DNA of 64,000 bases from Cyanobium sp. NIES-981 (GTDB lineage Bacteria; Cyanobacteriota; Cyanobacteriia; PCC-6307; Cyanobiaceae). Under the pieces are notes generated by a model. It was not told the DNA's origin and did not search any database. It was given only the letters and a program-made list of their open reading frames with translations. The stretch's first letter is position 1. Each line of letters starts with the position of its first letter. Below are positions 34,686 to 43,507 of this stretch, one piece after another. Position numbers and translations under genes: made by a program. Location: positions 1-64,000 of the forward strand of contig CAMDEM010000010.1 in the NCBI GenBank assembly GCA_945896675.1, written 5' to 3'.

Positions 34686-35405
34686 ATGGAATTCTTTGAA
34701 CGCCAGTGGAGCTCGTACCGGGCCGTCGTGGAACACGACCTGATGGAGCACCGGGCCGTGGCCACAGCCACCGAAGCAGCTCTGCGCCACTGGCTGGCCC
34801 AACGGCCTGCCAGCGCACCGCCGCCGGCCCTGCTCGATCTGGGCTGCGGCGATCTGGCCCTGCTGGCCCCCCTGTTTCGGGACCTGCCCCTGGGCCGCTA
34901 CTCCGGCCTGGATCTGGCGGCCGTGGTGCTGCCGCTGGCCGAGCAAGCGCTGGGGCCGGTGCCCTATGCCACCGACTGGCGCGTCGGTGATCTATTGGCC
35001 TGGGCCCAGGCCCCGGAGGGCGGCGATCCCGCCCTGGAAAAGCCCGACATCCTCCACTCCGCCTTCGCCATCCACCACCTCAGCGACGCCCAAAAGCAGA
35101 CTTTTCTGCAGGGCGCTCGCCGGCGCATCAACGCCAACGGGGTGTTTCTCTGGGTGGATGTGTTCCGCGAGCCCGGCGAGACGCGGGAGGCCTACATCGC
35201 GCGCTACTGCCAGCGCATCCGCAGCGGCTGGCAGCCCCTCAGCCCAGACCAGCAGGAGCAGGTGATCGACCACCTAAGCCAGTGCGACATCCCAGCCGAC
35301 CGTGCCGCCATTCAGGCCAGCGCTGAGCAAGTTGGCTGGCGCTGGCACTGGGCTTGGCAGGGCCAACACCATGCCGAAGCCATGGCCGTGCTGACCCCCC
35401 ACTAA
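34686..35405 (+). CDS. Class I SAM-dependent methyltransferase
   Basis: The 239-residue protein contains the SAM-binding motif ALLDLGCGDLALL near residue 50, an acidic residue after the second strand (YSGLDLAAVV), and the family post-motif HSAFAIHHLSDAQK. The substrate is unknown. A strong ribosome-binding site (AGGAGGG) stands just before the ATG at 34686, so this start is preferred over a GTG six codons upstream. The gene converges with sufS. Confidence 0.85.
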   Translation: MEFFERQWSSYRAVVEHDLMEHRAVATATEAALRHWLAQRPASAPPPALLDLGCGDLALLAPLFRDLPLGRYSGLDLAAVVLPLAEQALGPVPYATDWRVGDLLAWAQAPEGGDPALEKPDILHSAFAIHHLSDAQKQTFLQGARRRINANGVFLWVDVFREPGETREAYIARYCQRIRSGWQPLSPDQQEQVIDHLSQCDIPADRAAIQASAEQVGWRWHWAWQGQHHAEAMAVLTPH

Positions 35406-35446
35406 GAGCTGCTAGAAATTCTGGGACGGAGGCCGCTGGGGGCGGC

Positions 35447-36748
35447 TCAGCTGTGCTCGCGCAGGAAGGCGATCGTGCCGACTAGCTCTTCGGCAAACCG
35501 ATCGATCTCCTCCACGGTGGTGGTGAAGCTCAAGCTGGCGCGGGCCGAACCCGCGATGCCATAGAGCCGGTGCAGGGGCTGGGTGCAGTGATGGCCGCTG
35601 CGAATACAAATCCCAGCCGAATCCAGGAGTTCTGCCAGATCGTTGGCATGGATGCCCTCCACGGTGAAGGCCGCCAGGGCGCCGCGATCGGGCTGCTGCT
35701 GGGGCGTGGGCCCAAGCACCCTGACGCCATCGATGGCCCCAAGCCGGTCAAACAAGATGCGGGTGAGCTGTTGCTCGTAGGCATGGATGCGTTCGAGTCC
35801 CAAGCCCTGGAGGTAATCGAGGGCTGCGCCCATGCCGATGGCCTCACCAATGGCGGGCGTCCCTGCTTCAAACTTATGGGGCAACTCGGCCCAACTGCTG
35901 TGGTCGAGGTAGACGTCTTGGATCATTTCGCCGCCACCTAAGAAGGGGGGCATCGCCTCCAAAAGCGCCTCCCGCGCCCAGAGGAAACCCATCCCCGTGG
36001 GTCCACAGAGCTTGTGGGAGGACGCCACAAGAAAATCGCAATCGAGCTGGGCCACATCCACCGGCAGGTGGGGCAAGCTTTGGCAGGCATCCACCAGCAG
36101 CAGGGCACCTGCCGCATGGGCCAAGGGCGCAATCGCTTCGATCGGATTGATGCAGCCCAGGGTGTTGCTCACCTGCACCAAGCTCACCAATTTGGTGCGC
36201 CCGTTGATCTGGCTGCGGAGATCCTCGAGATCCAGTTCACCGGTCTCGGTGAGGCCGGCATGGCGCAACACGCAACCCGTGCGCGCCGCCAGCAACTGCC
36301 AGGGCACCAGGTTGCTGTGGTGCTCCATCACCGTGAGCAAAATCTCATCGCCCGGCTTGAGGTTGGCCTCGCCCCAGCTACGGGCCACCAGGTTGATGGC
36401 CTCACTGGCATTGCGGGTGAACACAATCTCCCGGGGGCTGGCCGCACCGATGAAGGCCGCCGCCTTGCCCCTGGCTGCCTCAAAACCTTCGGTGGCTCGG
36501 GCACTCAATTGGTGGGCGCCGCGGTGCACGTTGGCGTTGTCGTGGGCGTAATAGTGCTGCAGGGCCTCGAGCACCTGGCGGGGCTTCTGGCTGGTGGCCG
36601 CATGATCGAGATAGATCAGGGGCTCGCCCAGGCAAGCGGTTTGGGCCAAAAGCGGGAAATCAGGCCGGGTGATCGCCGCCAGATCGACGAAAGTCTCCGT
36701 TGCAAGCTCTTTGCCTGAAGTGAGGGCTTCGGAGGCTGTCATCACCAT
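35447..36748 (-). CDS. sufS: Cysteine desulfurase SufS
   Basis: SufS mobilises sulfur from cysteine for Fe-S cluster assembly. The 433-residue protein carries the PLP-binding lysine in VASSHKLCGPTGMGFLW and the persulfide cysteine in IRSGHHCTQPLHR, plus the N-terminal YLDHAATSQKP. It is the last gene of the ftrC-sufBCDS operon; its ATG shares one base with the sufD TGA (TGATG). SufE is not in the window. Confidence 0.97.
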   Translation of the reverse strand: MVMTASEALTSGKELATETFVDLAAITRPDFPLLAQTACLGEPLIYLDHAATSQKPRQVLEALQHYYAHDNANVHRGAHQLSARATEGFEAARGKAAAFIGAASPREIVFTRNASEAINLVARSWGEANLKPGDEILLTVMEHHSNLVPWQLLAARTGCVLRHAGLTETGELDLEDLRSQINGRTKLVSLVQVSNTLGCINPIEAIAPLAHAAGALLLVDACQSLPHLPVDVAQLDCDFLVASSHKLCGPTGMGFLWAREALLEAMPPFLGGGEMIQDVYLDHSSWAELPHKFEAGTPAIGEAIGMGAALDYLQGLGLERIHAYEQQLTRILFDRLGAIDGVRVLGPTPQQQPDRGALAAFTVEGIHANDLAELLDSAGICIRSGHHCTQPLHRLYGIAGSARASLSFTTTVEEIDRFAEELVGTIAFLREHS

Positions 36749-37863
36749 CAGGCCCCGTCACCCAACAGCCGGGCCAAGGGGTGCCAAGCACTGGCCATGG
36801 CTGGCAACTCCCGCAGGACCTCATCGCAATACCCCCGCAACAACAGGTGGGCTGCCTGATCCGCCCCAATCCCCCGGCTCTGCAGATAAAACAATTCGTT
36901 GGCTTGGAGCTGGCTCACCGTGGCGCCATGGGCGCACTTCACATCGTCGGCCACGATTTCGAGCTCTGGTTTGGTATCGACCCGGGCGCGATCCGAAAGC
37001 AGCAGGCTGCGGCTGAGTTGGGACGCATTGGTTTGCTGGGCAGCCTGGGGCACCTTCACCGCGCCATTGAACACACTGCGGCCCGAGCCATTGGCCACCA
37101 CTTTGTGGACCTGGTCGAGCTCCCCTGCCGGGCCCCCAAACGACATAAAACTGTGGGTATCGGCGAGCTGCTGACCATCCACCATCTGGAGTCCCCGCAG
37201 GCGGGTCTGGGCAGAGCCAGCGCTTTGCATCACCCGGGGCTCCAGGCGCACCAACCCCCAACCCGCGGTTGCCGTGGTGCAGCTGAGGGCACTGCCAGGC
37301 TCCTGTTTCACGGCCACATGGGCCAACAGGCTGGCCATCCCGTGGCCAAGGGCCAGAACGCCAAGATTGAGTCGGGCGTTCTCCGCCAACAGCACCTCCG
37401 TGATCAGGCTGGTGCAATTGGCTCCGCTTGAGTTCACCACCTGCAAGACATCCAGACTTGAACCCGGCTCCAGGACCAGCAGGACCCGCAAGGCCGCTAA
37501 GCCCTTGGCGCTGCCCGCATCCCAGGCCAGCTCCAACGGGTCAGCTTCGCCCGTGACCCGCAGGGCCAGCACCTGGGGATCCGCAGCCCGATTCAGGCCT
37601 ACCGGCCAAGCGGCCTCACTGCCGGTGGCAACCAGGCTGGCGTCCAAAAGCGGCGCCCATTCCGCAGGATCCAGGCGGCTAACACCCTTGGGCAGCGGGA
37701 CCCCCCCGAGGGGATCAACCACTGGCAAGAGGGTGGGTTCCAAATCCCTCAAGGGGGCGAGGTCGGTGAACCGCCAGGCCTCCTCGCGCCGGTTGGGCAA
37801 CGGCGCCCCGGCTAATTCAGCCAGCCAGGGCAACTGGGATTCGACAGAAAGCAGGGGCATCAA
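36748..37863 (-). CDS. sufD: Fe-S cluster assembly protein SufD
   Basis: The 371-residue protein forms the SufBC2D scaffold with SufB. It has the variable N-terminus with [16 protein letters not shown] and the C-terminal beta-helix ending in the conserved [28 protein letters not shown] region and a helical tail. The GTEPxL-like DTKPELEI segment is present. It overlaps sufC by four bases and sufS by one. Confidence 0.96.
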   Translation of the reverse strand: MMPLLSVESQLPWLAELAGAPLPNRREEAWRFTDLAPLRDLEPTLLPVVDPLGGVPLPKGVSRLDPAEWAPLLDASLVATGSEAAWPVGLNRAADPQVLALRVTGEADPLELAWDAGSAKGLAALRVLLVLEPGSSLDVLQVVNSSGANCTSLITEVLLAENARLNLGVLALGHGMASLLAHVAVKQEPGSALSCTTATAGWGLVRLEPRVMQSAGSAQTRLRGLQMVDGQQLADTHSFMSFGGPAGELDQVHKVVANGSGRSVFNGAVKVPQAAQQTNASQLSRSLLLSDRARVDTKPELEIVADDVKCAHGATVSQLQANELFYLQSRGIGADQAAHLLLRGYCDEVLRELPAMASAWHPLARLLGDGA

Positions 37864-38663
37864 CCCACCTCCGCGGGCTCCGCGCCAAGGCGAGCCAACT
37901 CCTGATCCACCCAGTCGTAGCCATCGCGCTCGAGCTCGAGGGCCAAGTCCTTGCCGCCGGTGCGCAGGATCCGTCCCGCCGCCATGACGTGGACGTAATC
38001 CGGGGTAATCAGATCCAGCAGGCGCTGGTAGTGGGTCACCAACAGGGTGGCGTTGTCGGGGCCCGCCAGCTGGTTCACCCCCCCGGCAACGATCCGGAGC
38101 GCATCGATATCCAGGCCGGAATCGGTTTCATCGAGGATGGCAACCAAGGGCTCCAGCAGTGCCATTTGCAGGATCTCGTTGCGCTTTTTCTCGCCCCCCG
38201 AAAAGCCCTCATTTAGGCCCCTCTCCAGGAAGGCCGGATCCATTTGCACCACGCCGAGTCGCTCCCGCACCAGATCTTCAAAAGCGAAGGTGTCGAGCTC
38301 GTCCAAGCCCTGCTCCGTTCTGCGGGCATTGGTGGCCACCCGCAAAAATTCAAGGTTGTTCACACCGGCAATTTCCACCGGATATTGGAACCCCAAGAAC
38401 AGTCCGGTGCGGGCCCGTTGCTCCGGTGCCAGCTCCAAGAGGTTCTCGCCCCGATACAGCACGGAACCGGCTGTCACGGTGTAGGCAGGATGGCCCGCCA
38501 AAACCTTGGAAAGGGTGCTTTTGCCACTGCCATTGCGACCCATCACCGCATGGATCTCTCCAGAGCGAATCGTCAGATTGACCCCCTTAAGGATCGGCTG
38601 GTCCTCCACACGGGCACAGAGATCATTGATCTCAAGCAGAACAGGGGCGTCGGAGCGAATCAC
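37860..38663 (-). CDS. sufC: Fe-S cluster assembly ATPase SufC
   Basis: The 267-residue ABC-type ATPase has Walker [10 protein letters not shown], the signature [14 protein letters not shown] and Walker [17 protein letters not shown]. These match SufC, the energising subunit of the scaffold. The frame starts with GTG at 38663. It overlaps sufD (ATGA) and follows sufB by 68 bases. Confidence 0.97.
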   Translation of the reverse strand: MIRSDAPVLLEINDLCARVEDQPILKGVNLTIRSGEIHAVMGRNGSGKSTLSKVLAGHPAYTVTAGSVLYRGENLLELAPEQRARTGLFLGFQYPVEIAGVNNLEFLRVATNARRTEQGLDELDTFAFEDLVRERLGVVQMDPAFLERGLNEGFSGGEKKRNEILQMALLEPLVAILDETDSGLDIDALRIVAGGVNQLAGPDNATLLVTHYQRLLDLITPDYVHVMAAGRILRTGGKDLALELERDGYDWVDQELARLGAEPAEVG

Positions 38664-38731
38664 AGGAAACGGAAGATGGGAAGACGAACGAATGGGCAGG
38701 ACAACTTGAAACTGGCGAAAGGGCTGGGGAG

Positions 38732-40174
38732 CTAACCCACCGAGCCCTCAAGCTTCAGGGCCAGCAGCTTGTCGGCCTCAGCTGCAAACTCCATCGGCAA
38801 CTGGTTGAAGACATCGCGGCAAAAGCCGCTCACCATCATCGAAACAGCTTCCTCAAAGCCAATACCGCGACTCTGCAGGTAAAAGAGTTGGTCGGCGGAA
38901 ATGCGACACGTGCTGGCCTCATGCTCCACGGACGCATCCGGCTGCTGGGAACGGATATAGGGATAGGTATTGGCGGCGGCCCGGTCGCCGATCAACATCG
39001 AATCGCACTGGCTGTAGTTCTTAGCTCCTATGGCCTTGGTGCCCATTTGGACCAGACCCCGGTAGCTATTCGAGGAGTGGCCAGCGCTGATGCCCTTGCT
39101 CACAATCGTCGAGCGAGTACGGGGGCCTAGGTGGATCATCTTGGTGCCGGTATCGGCCTGCTGGCGGTGGTTCGTGAGGGCTACGGAATAAAACTCACCC
39201 ACAGAATCGGCACCCTGCAGCACACAGCTGGGATATTTCCAAGTAATGGCCGAACCGGTTTCCACTTGGGTCCAGCTGATTTTGCTGCGGGCCCCGCGGC
39301 ACTGCCCCCGCTTGGTCACGAAATTGTAAATACCACCCACACCATTTTCGTCACCGGCGTACCAGTTCTGAACAGTGGAATATTTAATTGATGCATCGTC
39401 GAGGGTCACCAGCTCCACCACGGCCGCGTGCAGCTGATTTGTATCAAACATCGGAGCCGTGCATCCCTCGAGATAGCTCACGGAGGCACCTTCCTCAGCC
39501 ACAATCAAGGTTCGCTCAAATTGACCGGTATCCGCTGAATTAATCCGGAAGTAGGTGGAGAGTTCCATCGGGCATTCCACACCCTTGGGAATAAAAACGA
39601 ACGAACCGTCACTGAAGACCGCCGAATTTAAAGCCGCAAAATAATTGTCACTGGTGGGAACAACAGTGCCTAAATAGCGTTCGACCAGCACGGCATGCTC
39701 TTTCACAGCTTCGCTGATCGAGCAAAAAATCACCCCATGCTCAGCCAGTTTCTCTTTGTAGGTTGTTGCGATTGAAACGCTATCGAAAACGGCATCCACT
39801 GCCACATTGGACAGACGCTTTTGCTCACTGAGGGGAATGCCAAGCTTCTCAAAGGTTTCCAGCAGCTTGGGGTCTACCTCATCGAGGCTGGCTTTTTTAT
39901 CCTTCTGCTTAGGAGCAGCGTAGTAAATAATCTCTTGGTAATCAATCTTGGGATGACCCAAGGCAGCCCAATCGGGCTCTTCCATCTTGAGCCACTGCTG
40001 ATAGGCCTTCAGCCGAAAGTCGAGCAAAAAGGAGGGCTCCTCCTTTTTCGCTGAAATCAACCGGACCACGTCTTCGCTGAGGCCCTTGGCAATTTTTTCA
40101 GTTTGGATGTCGGTTACGAAGCCGTATTTGTACGGCTGGGAAACCAAATCGCCAACGGTGGCAGCGGTGCTCAT
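38732..40174 (-). CDS. sufB: Fe-S cluster assembly protein SufB
   Basis: The 480-residue scaffold protein has the N-terminal [18 protein letters not shown], the central [12 protein letters not shown] and the C-terminal [10 protein letters not shown] and [21 protein letters not shown] segments of SufB, including the conserved cysteine in the beta-helix core. Codon use near the 5' end is less GC-rich than the neighbours. It follows ftrC by 13 bases on the same strand, so one transcript probably runs ftrC-sufB-sufC-sufD-sufS. Confidence 0.97.
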   Translation of the reverse strand: MSTAATVGDLVSQPYKYGFVTDIQTEKIAKGLSEDVVRLISAKKEEPSFLLDFRLKAYQQWLKMEEPDWAALGHPKIDYQEIIYYAAPKQKDKKASLDEVDPKLLETFEKLGIPLSEQKRLSNVAVDAVFDSVSIATTYKEKLAEHGVIFCSISEAVKEHAVLVERYLGTVVPTSDNYFAALNSAVFSDGSFVFIPKGVECPMELSTYFRINSADTGQFERTLIVAEEGASVSYLEGCTAPMFDTNQLHAAVVELVTLDDASIKYSTVQNWYAGDENGVGGIYNFVTKRGQCRGARSKISWTQVETGSAITWKYPSCVLQGADSVGEFYSVALTNHRQQADTGTKMIHLGPRTRSTIVSKGISAGHSSNSYRGLVQMGTKAIGAKNYSQCDSMLIGDRAAANTYPYIRSQQPDASVEHEASTCRISADQLFYLQSRGIGFEEAVSMMVSGFCRDVFNQLPMEFAAEADKLLALKLEGSVG

Positions 40175-40187
40175 GGGTTAAATCCGC

Positions 40188-40574
40188 CTATCCGGCGGAC
40201 AGGGTTTTCACCTCGTCCAGGCTGATGGTCTGCTGCTCACCCCGGAACGCGTTGTCTTCGGTGAGGAACAGCATGCAATGACATTCCTTGCGCTCACGCA
40301 TGGGTACACAGGGACAATTCCAAAAGGCCTGGGACACTTCCGCCTCCTTATCTTCGTAATGGCGGCAAGGGCAGAGGGCGCCCCCCAACTCATCTTTGTG
40401 TTTCGCCAATCCAGCCAGCACAACGGCAGTGACGCCAGGGTCGCTGCAGAAGTAAGTGCCAGTGCGCTGGGCGTAGGTTTCGGCAAATTTACGGATCACC
40501 TCAAGGCTGTCAGAGGCTGTGGGTGCACCAGGGGCAGCACCGGCAGGCGAGGGATTGGCCGCAGCGTCGGACAT
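40188..40574 (-). CDS. ftrC: Ferredoxin-thioredoxin reductase catalytic (beta) subunit
   Basis: The enzyme passes electrons from photosystem I-reduced ferredoxin to thioredoxin. The 128-residue protein has the seven conserved cysteines: YFCSDP, then CPC in ALCPCRHYEDKEAE, CPC in WNCPCVPMRERK and CHC in ECHCMLF, which hold the [4Fe-4S] cluster and redox disulfide. The N-terminal 25 residues are a Pro/Ala-rich extension. It sits at the head of the suf operon, 240 bases from divergent sufR. Confidence 0.96.
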   Translation of the reverse strand: MSDAAANPSPAGAAPGAPTASDSLEVIRKFAETYAQRTGTYFCSDPGVTAVVLAGLAKHKDELGGALCPCRHYEDKEAEVSQAFWNCPCVPMRERKECHCMLFLTEDNAFRGEQQTISLDEVKTLSAG

Positions 40575-40633
40575 AACGAAAGGGGTCGCGAAAGAGAGCG
40601 ATCAAGGGGCTTGGAACCCGCCCAACCCAGTTA

Positions 40634-40651
40634 CGAAACCCGTTGGTTTCG
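40634..40651. promoter_or_regulatory. Perfect inverted repeat between ftrC-suf and sufR, candidate operator
   Basis: CGAAACC and GGTTTCG form a perfect 7-bp inverted repeat separated by CGTT, 60 bases upstream of the ftrC start and 163 bases upstream of sufR. Its location in the divergent intergenic region makes it a candidate SufR operator. It does not match the CAAC-N6-GTTG element described for Synechocystis SufR, so this is only a proposal. Confidence 0.5.
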
Positions 40652-40813
40652 ATACCTATTGAGCCTAGGGCAGAGGGCCGGGCATTGGGGTTGGCGCCAT
40701 TGTGCCTCCTGCCCTTCTAACCAAAGGGTCCTTCCAACGGATCCCTCCGGGCCTAAGCCCCAATCCTGCAACGGGCGTGGCATCGTGGGGGAAATGGTTG
40801 GCGTGGGGGATCG

Positions 40814-41491
40814 GTGACTGCGATGGGCGCCGCCAAAACTGCCCCAGCGGCCCGAACAGAGAGCGTTCAAGCTCCCACCCGCACGGCGGCCCTAGCTCTT
40901 CTATTGCGCAAAGGCAAAGCCACCGCCGCCGAATTGGCTGACTCCCTTGCCGTGTCGGTCCAGGTGATGCGCCGCCATTTGCGCAGCCTGGAAGAGGATG
41001 GCCTCGTGCAGGCCTGTCCAGCCCCCGAGGGGCCAGGCAGGCCAAGCAACCGCTGGCATCTCACCGACAAAGGGCAGGGGCAGTTCCCCGATGGCAGTGA
41101 GCATTTCGCCCTGAGTTTGCTGGAGTCGATGGCCGGCAGCCTGCCGCCAGAACTGGTCCAAAACCTGCTGGAGCACCAGGCTCTCCAAAAAGCCGACGAC
41201 TATCGCGACCGGGTTGGCCAGGGCAGCCTCCAGGAGCGGCTCGAGCGCCTGGTCGACCTGCGCCGCCACGAAGGCTATGTGGCGGAATGCAGCGCCGACG
41301 GCGACGGCTGGGTGATGAGTGAATTCCACTGTTCTGTGATGCGCATCGCCGAGCAGTTCCCCTGCGTCTGCGACCAGGAACTCCAGTTGATTCGCCACAC
41401 CTTCCCGGACTGCAAGGTGGAACGGGTGCAATGGCGATTCGAACAGGGCCACTCCTGTGGGTTCCGATTGGTGCCGCGTGACGCCACCTAG
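40814..41491 (+). CDS. sufR: Fe-S cluster-sensing transcriptional repressor SufR
   Basis: The 225-residue protein has an N-terminal winged helix (TRTAALALLLRKGKATAAELAD, VSVQVMRRHLRSLEEDGLV). The C-terminal sensory part carries the conserved cysteines of SufR in HCSVMRIAEQFPCVCDQE, TFPDCKVERV and QGHSCGFRL, which ligate a [4Fe-4S] cluster. In cyanobacteria SufR represses sufBCDS when iron is sufficient. It is divergent from the ftrC-suf operon, as expected, and its stop overlaps the next gene. The start GTG is at 40814; an ATG three codons on, at 40823, is an alternative. Confidence 0.95.
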   Translation: MTAMGAAKTAPAARTESVQAPTRTAALALLLRKGKATAAELADSLAVSVQVMRRHLRSLEEDGLVQACPAPEGPGRPSNRWHLTDKGQGQFPDGSEHFALSLLESMAGSLPPELVQNLLEHQALQKADDYRDRVGQGSLQERLERLVDLRRHEGYVAECSADGDGWVMSEFHCSVMRIAEQFPCVCDQELQLIRHTFPDCKVERVQWRFEQGHSCGFRLVPRDAT

Positions 41492-41906
41492 AAGCCCACT
41501 CTCGGAAGGCGAGCTGACCGAACTAGAGGCCACGTTTCTGCCCTCCCTGGAGCGCCACCACCTTCGGCTGCTCGCCCATGGGCTGCGCACCCTCCAATCC
41601 ATGACAGGAGATCCCCATGGGTCCTGTTCCCAACCGAAGACCATGCCCGATCACGCCACCCTCGTGGCCTGGGCGCTGCGACAGGAGGCCCTAGCCGGCG
41701 ACGTGGATTTCGCCCGTGCCTTCGCCGATCAACTGCTGGCAACGGCCCATCAACTGGAGGCCATCGCCCAACCGCTCGGACGAGGGCACCTGGACCTGGA
41801 GCTCAGGGACCTCATCACCTGGGCCACCGCTTCAGCCGACAACCGGCTTGCGATCATCCCTCCAACAACGTCTTTGCCGGGAGCGCCCCCAGTACCTCTG
41901 CCATGA
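41478..41906 (+). CDS. Uncharacterised protein between sufR and cpcS
   Basis: The 142-residue protein starts at a GTG inside the end of sufR and ends in an ATGA overlap with cpcS, so it is tightly coupled to both. Its middle is a helical region (LEATFLPSLERHHLRLLAHGL and ALAGDVDFARAFADQLLATAHQLEA) with no cofactor or catalytic motif and a Pro-rich end. I recognise no named family. Co-location with a chromophore lyase and an Fe-S regulator suggests a role in either process, but this is inference. Confidence 0.7.
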   Translation: MTPPRSPLSEGELTELEATFLPSLERHHLRLLAHGLRTLQSMTGDPHGSCSQPKTMPDHATLVAWALRQEALAGDVDFARAFADQLLATAHQLEAIAQPLGRGHLDLELRDLITWATASADNRLAIIPPTTSLPGAPPVPLP

Positions 41907-42448
41907 GTTCAGCCACTTCGAGTCCAGCCATCGCCGATGCCATCAGTTTTTTCCGGTTGAGCTGCGGCCGTTGGCGCTCCCAGCGCAGCAGCCACCACCT
42001 GCTGCACCGCCGGGCCGAGGCGGGCGGATCCTTCATTGAGGTGGTCGAACTTGACGCCGCTGACCCCCGGCTGATCGCCATCGCCGAGCTGCACGGCGAA
42101 GATCCCGCTGCCCTTGCCGGAGGCTGCCGGGTGACCTGGAACGCGTCGATGGCCTGGGACAAAGCCGGCGAGGCCCATGAAGGGGAAAGCGTTTTCGGCC
42201 TGATCCCCACCGATGGCCATGGCCGCCAAGGGTTGCTGCTGCGGGACCGGGGCTACGCGGAAACCGCCCCCGTGGCTGGGCACTTCGCCATGGATGAACG
42301 CGACGAGTTGCTGCTCACCACGAGCTACGAAACGATGAACAGCTTGGAACGCTTCAGCTTTGCGGGGCCCAACGTGCGCCTGCGCACCAGCACGGTGGAA
42401 GGCCTCTCGAACACGGCCTCCTTCTGCGTGGAGACCCGGCTGGCCTAA
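41903..42448 (+). CDS. cpcS: Phycobiliprotein lyase, CpcS/CpeS family
   Basis: CpcS-type lyases attach phycocyanobilin or phycoerythrobilin to Cys-84-equivalent sites of phycobiliproteins. The 181-residue protein has the family start ISFFRLSCGRWRSQRSSHHL, the barrel strand TWNASMAWDK...EGESVFGLIP and the closing RFSFAGPNVRLRTSTV and TASFCVETRL. The assignment within the CpcS/CpeS/CpcU group cannot be settled by eye. It overlaps the preceding gene and is followed after 115 bases by cpcG, fitting a phycobilisome context. Confidence 0.9.
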   Translation: MSSATSSPAIADAISFFRLSCGRWRSQRSSHHLLHRRAEAGGSFIEVVELDAADPRLIAIAELHGEDPAALAGGCRVTWNASMAWDKAGEAHEGESVFGLIPTDGHGRQGLLLRDRGYAETAPVAGHFAMDERDELLLTTSYETMNSLERFSFAGPNVRLRTSTVEGLSNTASFCVETRLA

Positions 42449-42563
42449 CCAGCCCCCCTCCGGAAACCGGTTTGAACGTTACGGACTGTGAGTCCTGCCT
42501 CGACGGGGCGGACCCAGCCCTGGCCGCACTTCTACGATCCGAAGCGAGTGAAGCTGAAGTCGC

Positions 42564-43325
42564 GTGGCCCTGCCCCTCCTGAAATACGCACCCACTACCC
42601 AGAACTCGCGGGTCCAGGCTCTGCGGGTGGGTTCGGATGAGGATCCCAAGGCCGTCGCCATGGACAAGGCCATGGATCGCGAAGATCAAAACTTCGTGAT
42701 CGAAGCGGCCTACCGCCAAATCTTCTTCCACGCCTTCAAGGTCGACCGGGACCGCACCCTGGAAAGCCAGGTGCGCAACGGCCAAATCACCGTGCGGGAC
42801 TTCATCCGCTCCCTGTGCCTGTCGGACACCTTCACCCGCAGCTTCTACAACCTCAACAGCAACTACCGGGTGGCCCGCCACCTGGTTGAGAAGCTCCTGG
42901 GCCGCCCTGTCCACGGCAAGTCCGAAGAGATTGCCTGGTCAGCCGTGATCATGACCCGCGGCATCAAGGGCGCTGTCGACGACATCCTCAACAGCCAGGA
43001 GTATCTCGAGAACTTCGGCTACGACACCGTTCCCTACCACCGCAATCGGGTGGTGGGCTCCCGTGATTTGGGCGAAAGCCCCTTCAACCTCACCAGCCCC
43101 CGCTACGAGGCCTACTACCGGGGCATTCTTGGCTTCCCCCAAGTGGTGTACACCGGCACTGCGAAGGCCTTCCCCGAGCGCACCCGCCAGCGCCGGGGCG
43201 GATTCCCCGAGGACTATCTCCCCTGGGTGCGCACCCTGCCTGCCCTGTCCAACCGCGGAGGGTCCTCCGGCAACACAAGCATGGATTACATGGCCAAAGT
43301 TCCGTACCGCAGCATCGGCCGCTGA
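42564..43325 (+). CDS. cpcG: Phycobilisome rod-core linker CpcG
   Basis: CpcG attaches phycocyanin rods to the allophycocyanin core. The 253-residue protein has the N-terminal LKYAPTTQNSRVQ and a Pfam-type linker domain over residues about 25-175 (FVIEAAYRQIFFHAFKVDRD, VRDFIRSLCLSDTF, IKGAVDDILNSQEYLENFGYDTVPY). It ends in a short hydrophilic tail without a membrane helix, unlike the CpcL type. The start is GTG 42564. A strong terminator follows at 43365-43386. Confidence 0.96.
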   Translation: MALPLLKYAPTTQNSRVQALRVGSDEDPKAVAMDKAMDREDQNFVIEAAYRQIFFHAFKVDRDRTLESQVRNGQITVRDFIRSLCLSDTFTRSFYNLNSNYRVARHLVEKLLGRPVHGKSEEIAWSAVIMTRGIKGAVDDILNSQEYLENFGYDTVPYHRNRVVGSRDLGESPFNLTSPRYEAYYRGILGFPQVVYTGTAKAFPERTRQRRGGFPEDYLPWVRTLPALSNRGGSSGNTSMDYMAKVPYRSIGR

Positions 43326-43364
43326 CCCCAGCCTGAACCAAGGCTGGGCCCACCACCATCCAAA

Positions 43365-43386
43365 GGCGGCCCAGGGCCGCCTTTTT
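43365..43386 (+). terminator. Intrinsic terminator downstream of cpcG
   Basis: GGCGGCC-CAG-GGCCGCC forms a perfect 7-bp GC stem with a 3-base loop followed by five T residues, a canonical Rho-independent terminator 39 bases after the cpcG stop. Confidence 0.9.
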
Positions 43387-43507
43387 GATGCCCGCCCAGG
43401 GTGTGTCCAAAGGCACCCTCTGAAGTCAGTGGTTCCTGACGGCCATGGCTGGAAGAAGTCGCGTAATGGGAAAGTGACCACACTGATCCCAAACGAATCC
43501 TTCAGCT

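Noticed and set aside
40621-40647. CAAC...GTTG pair as the classical SufR site
   Set aside because: The half-sites are separated by 15 bases instead of six.
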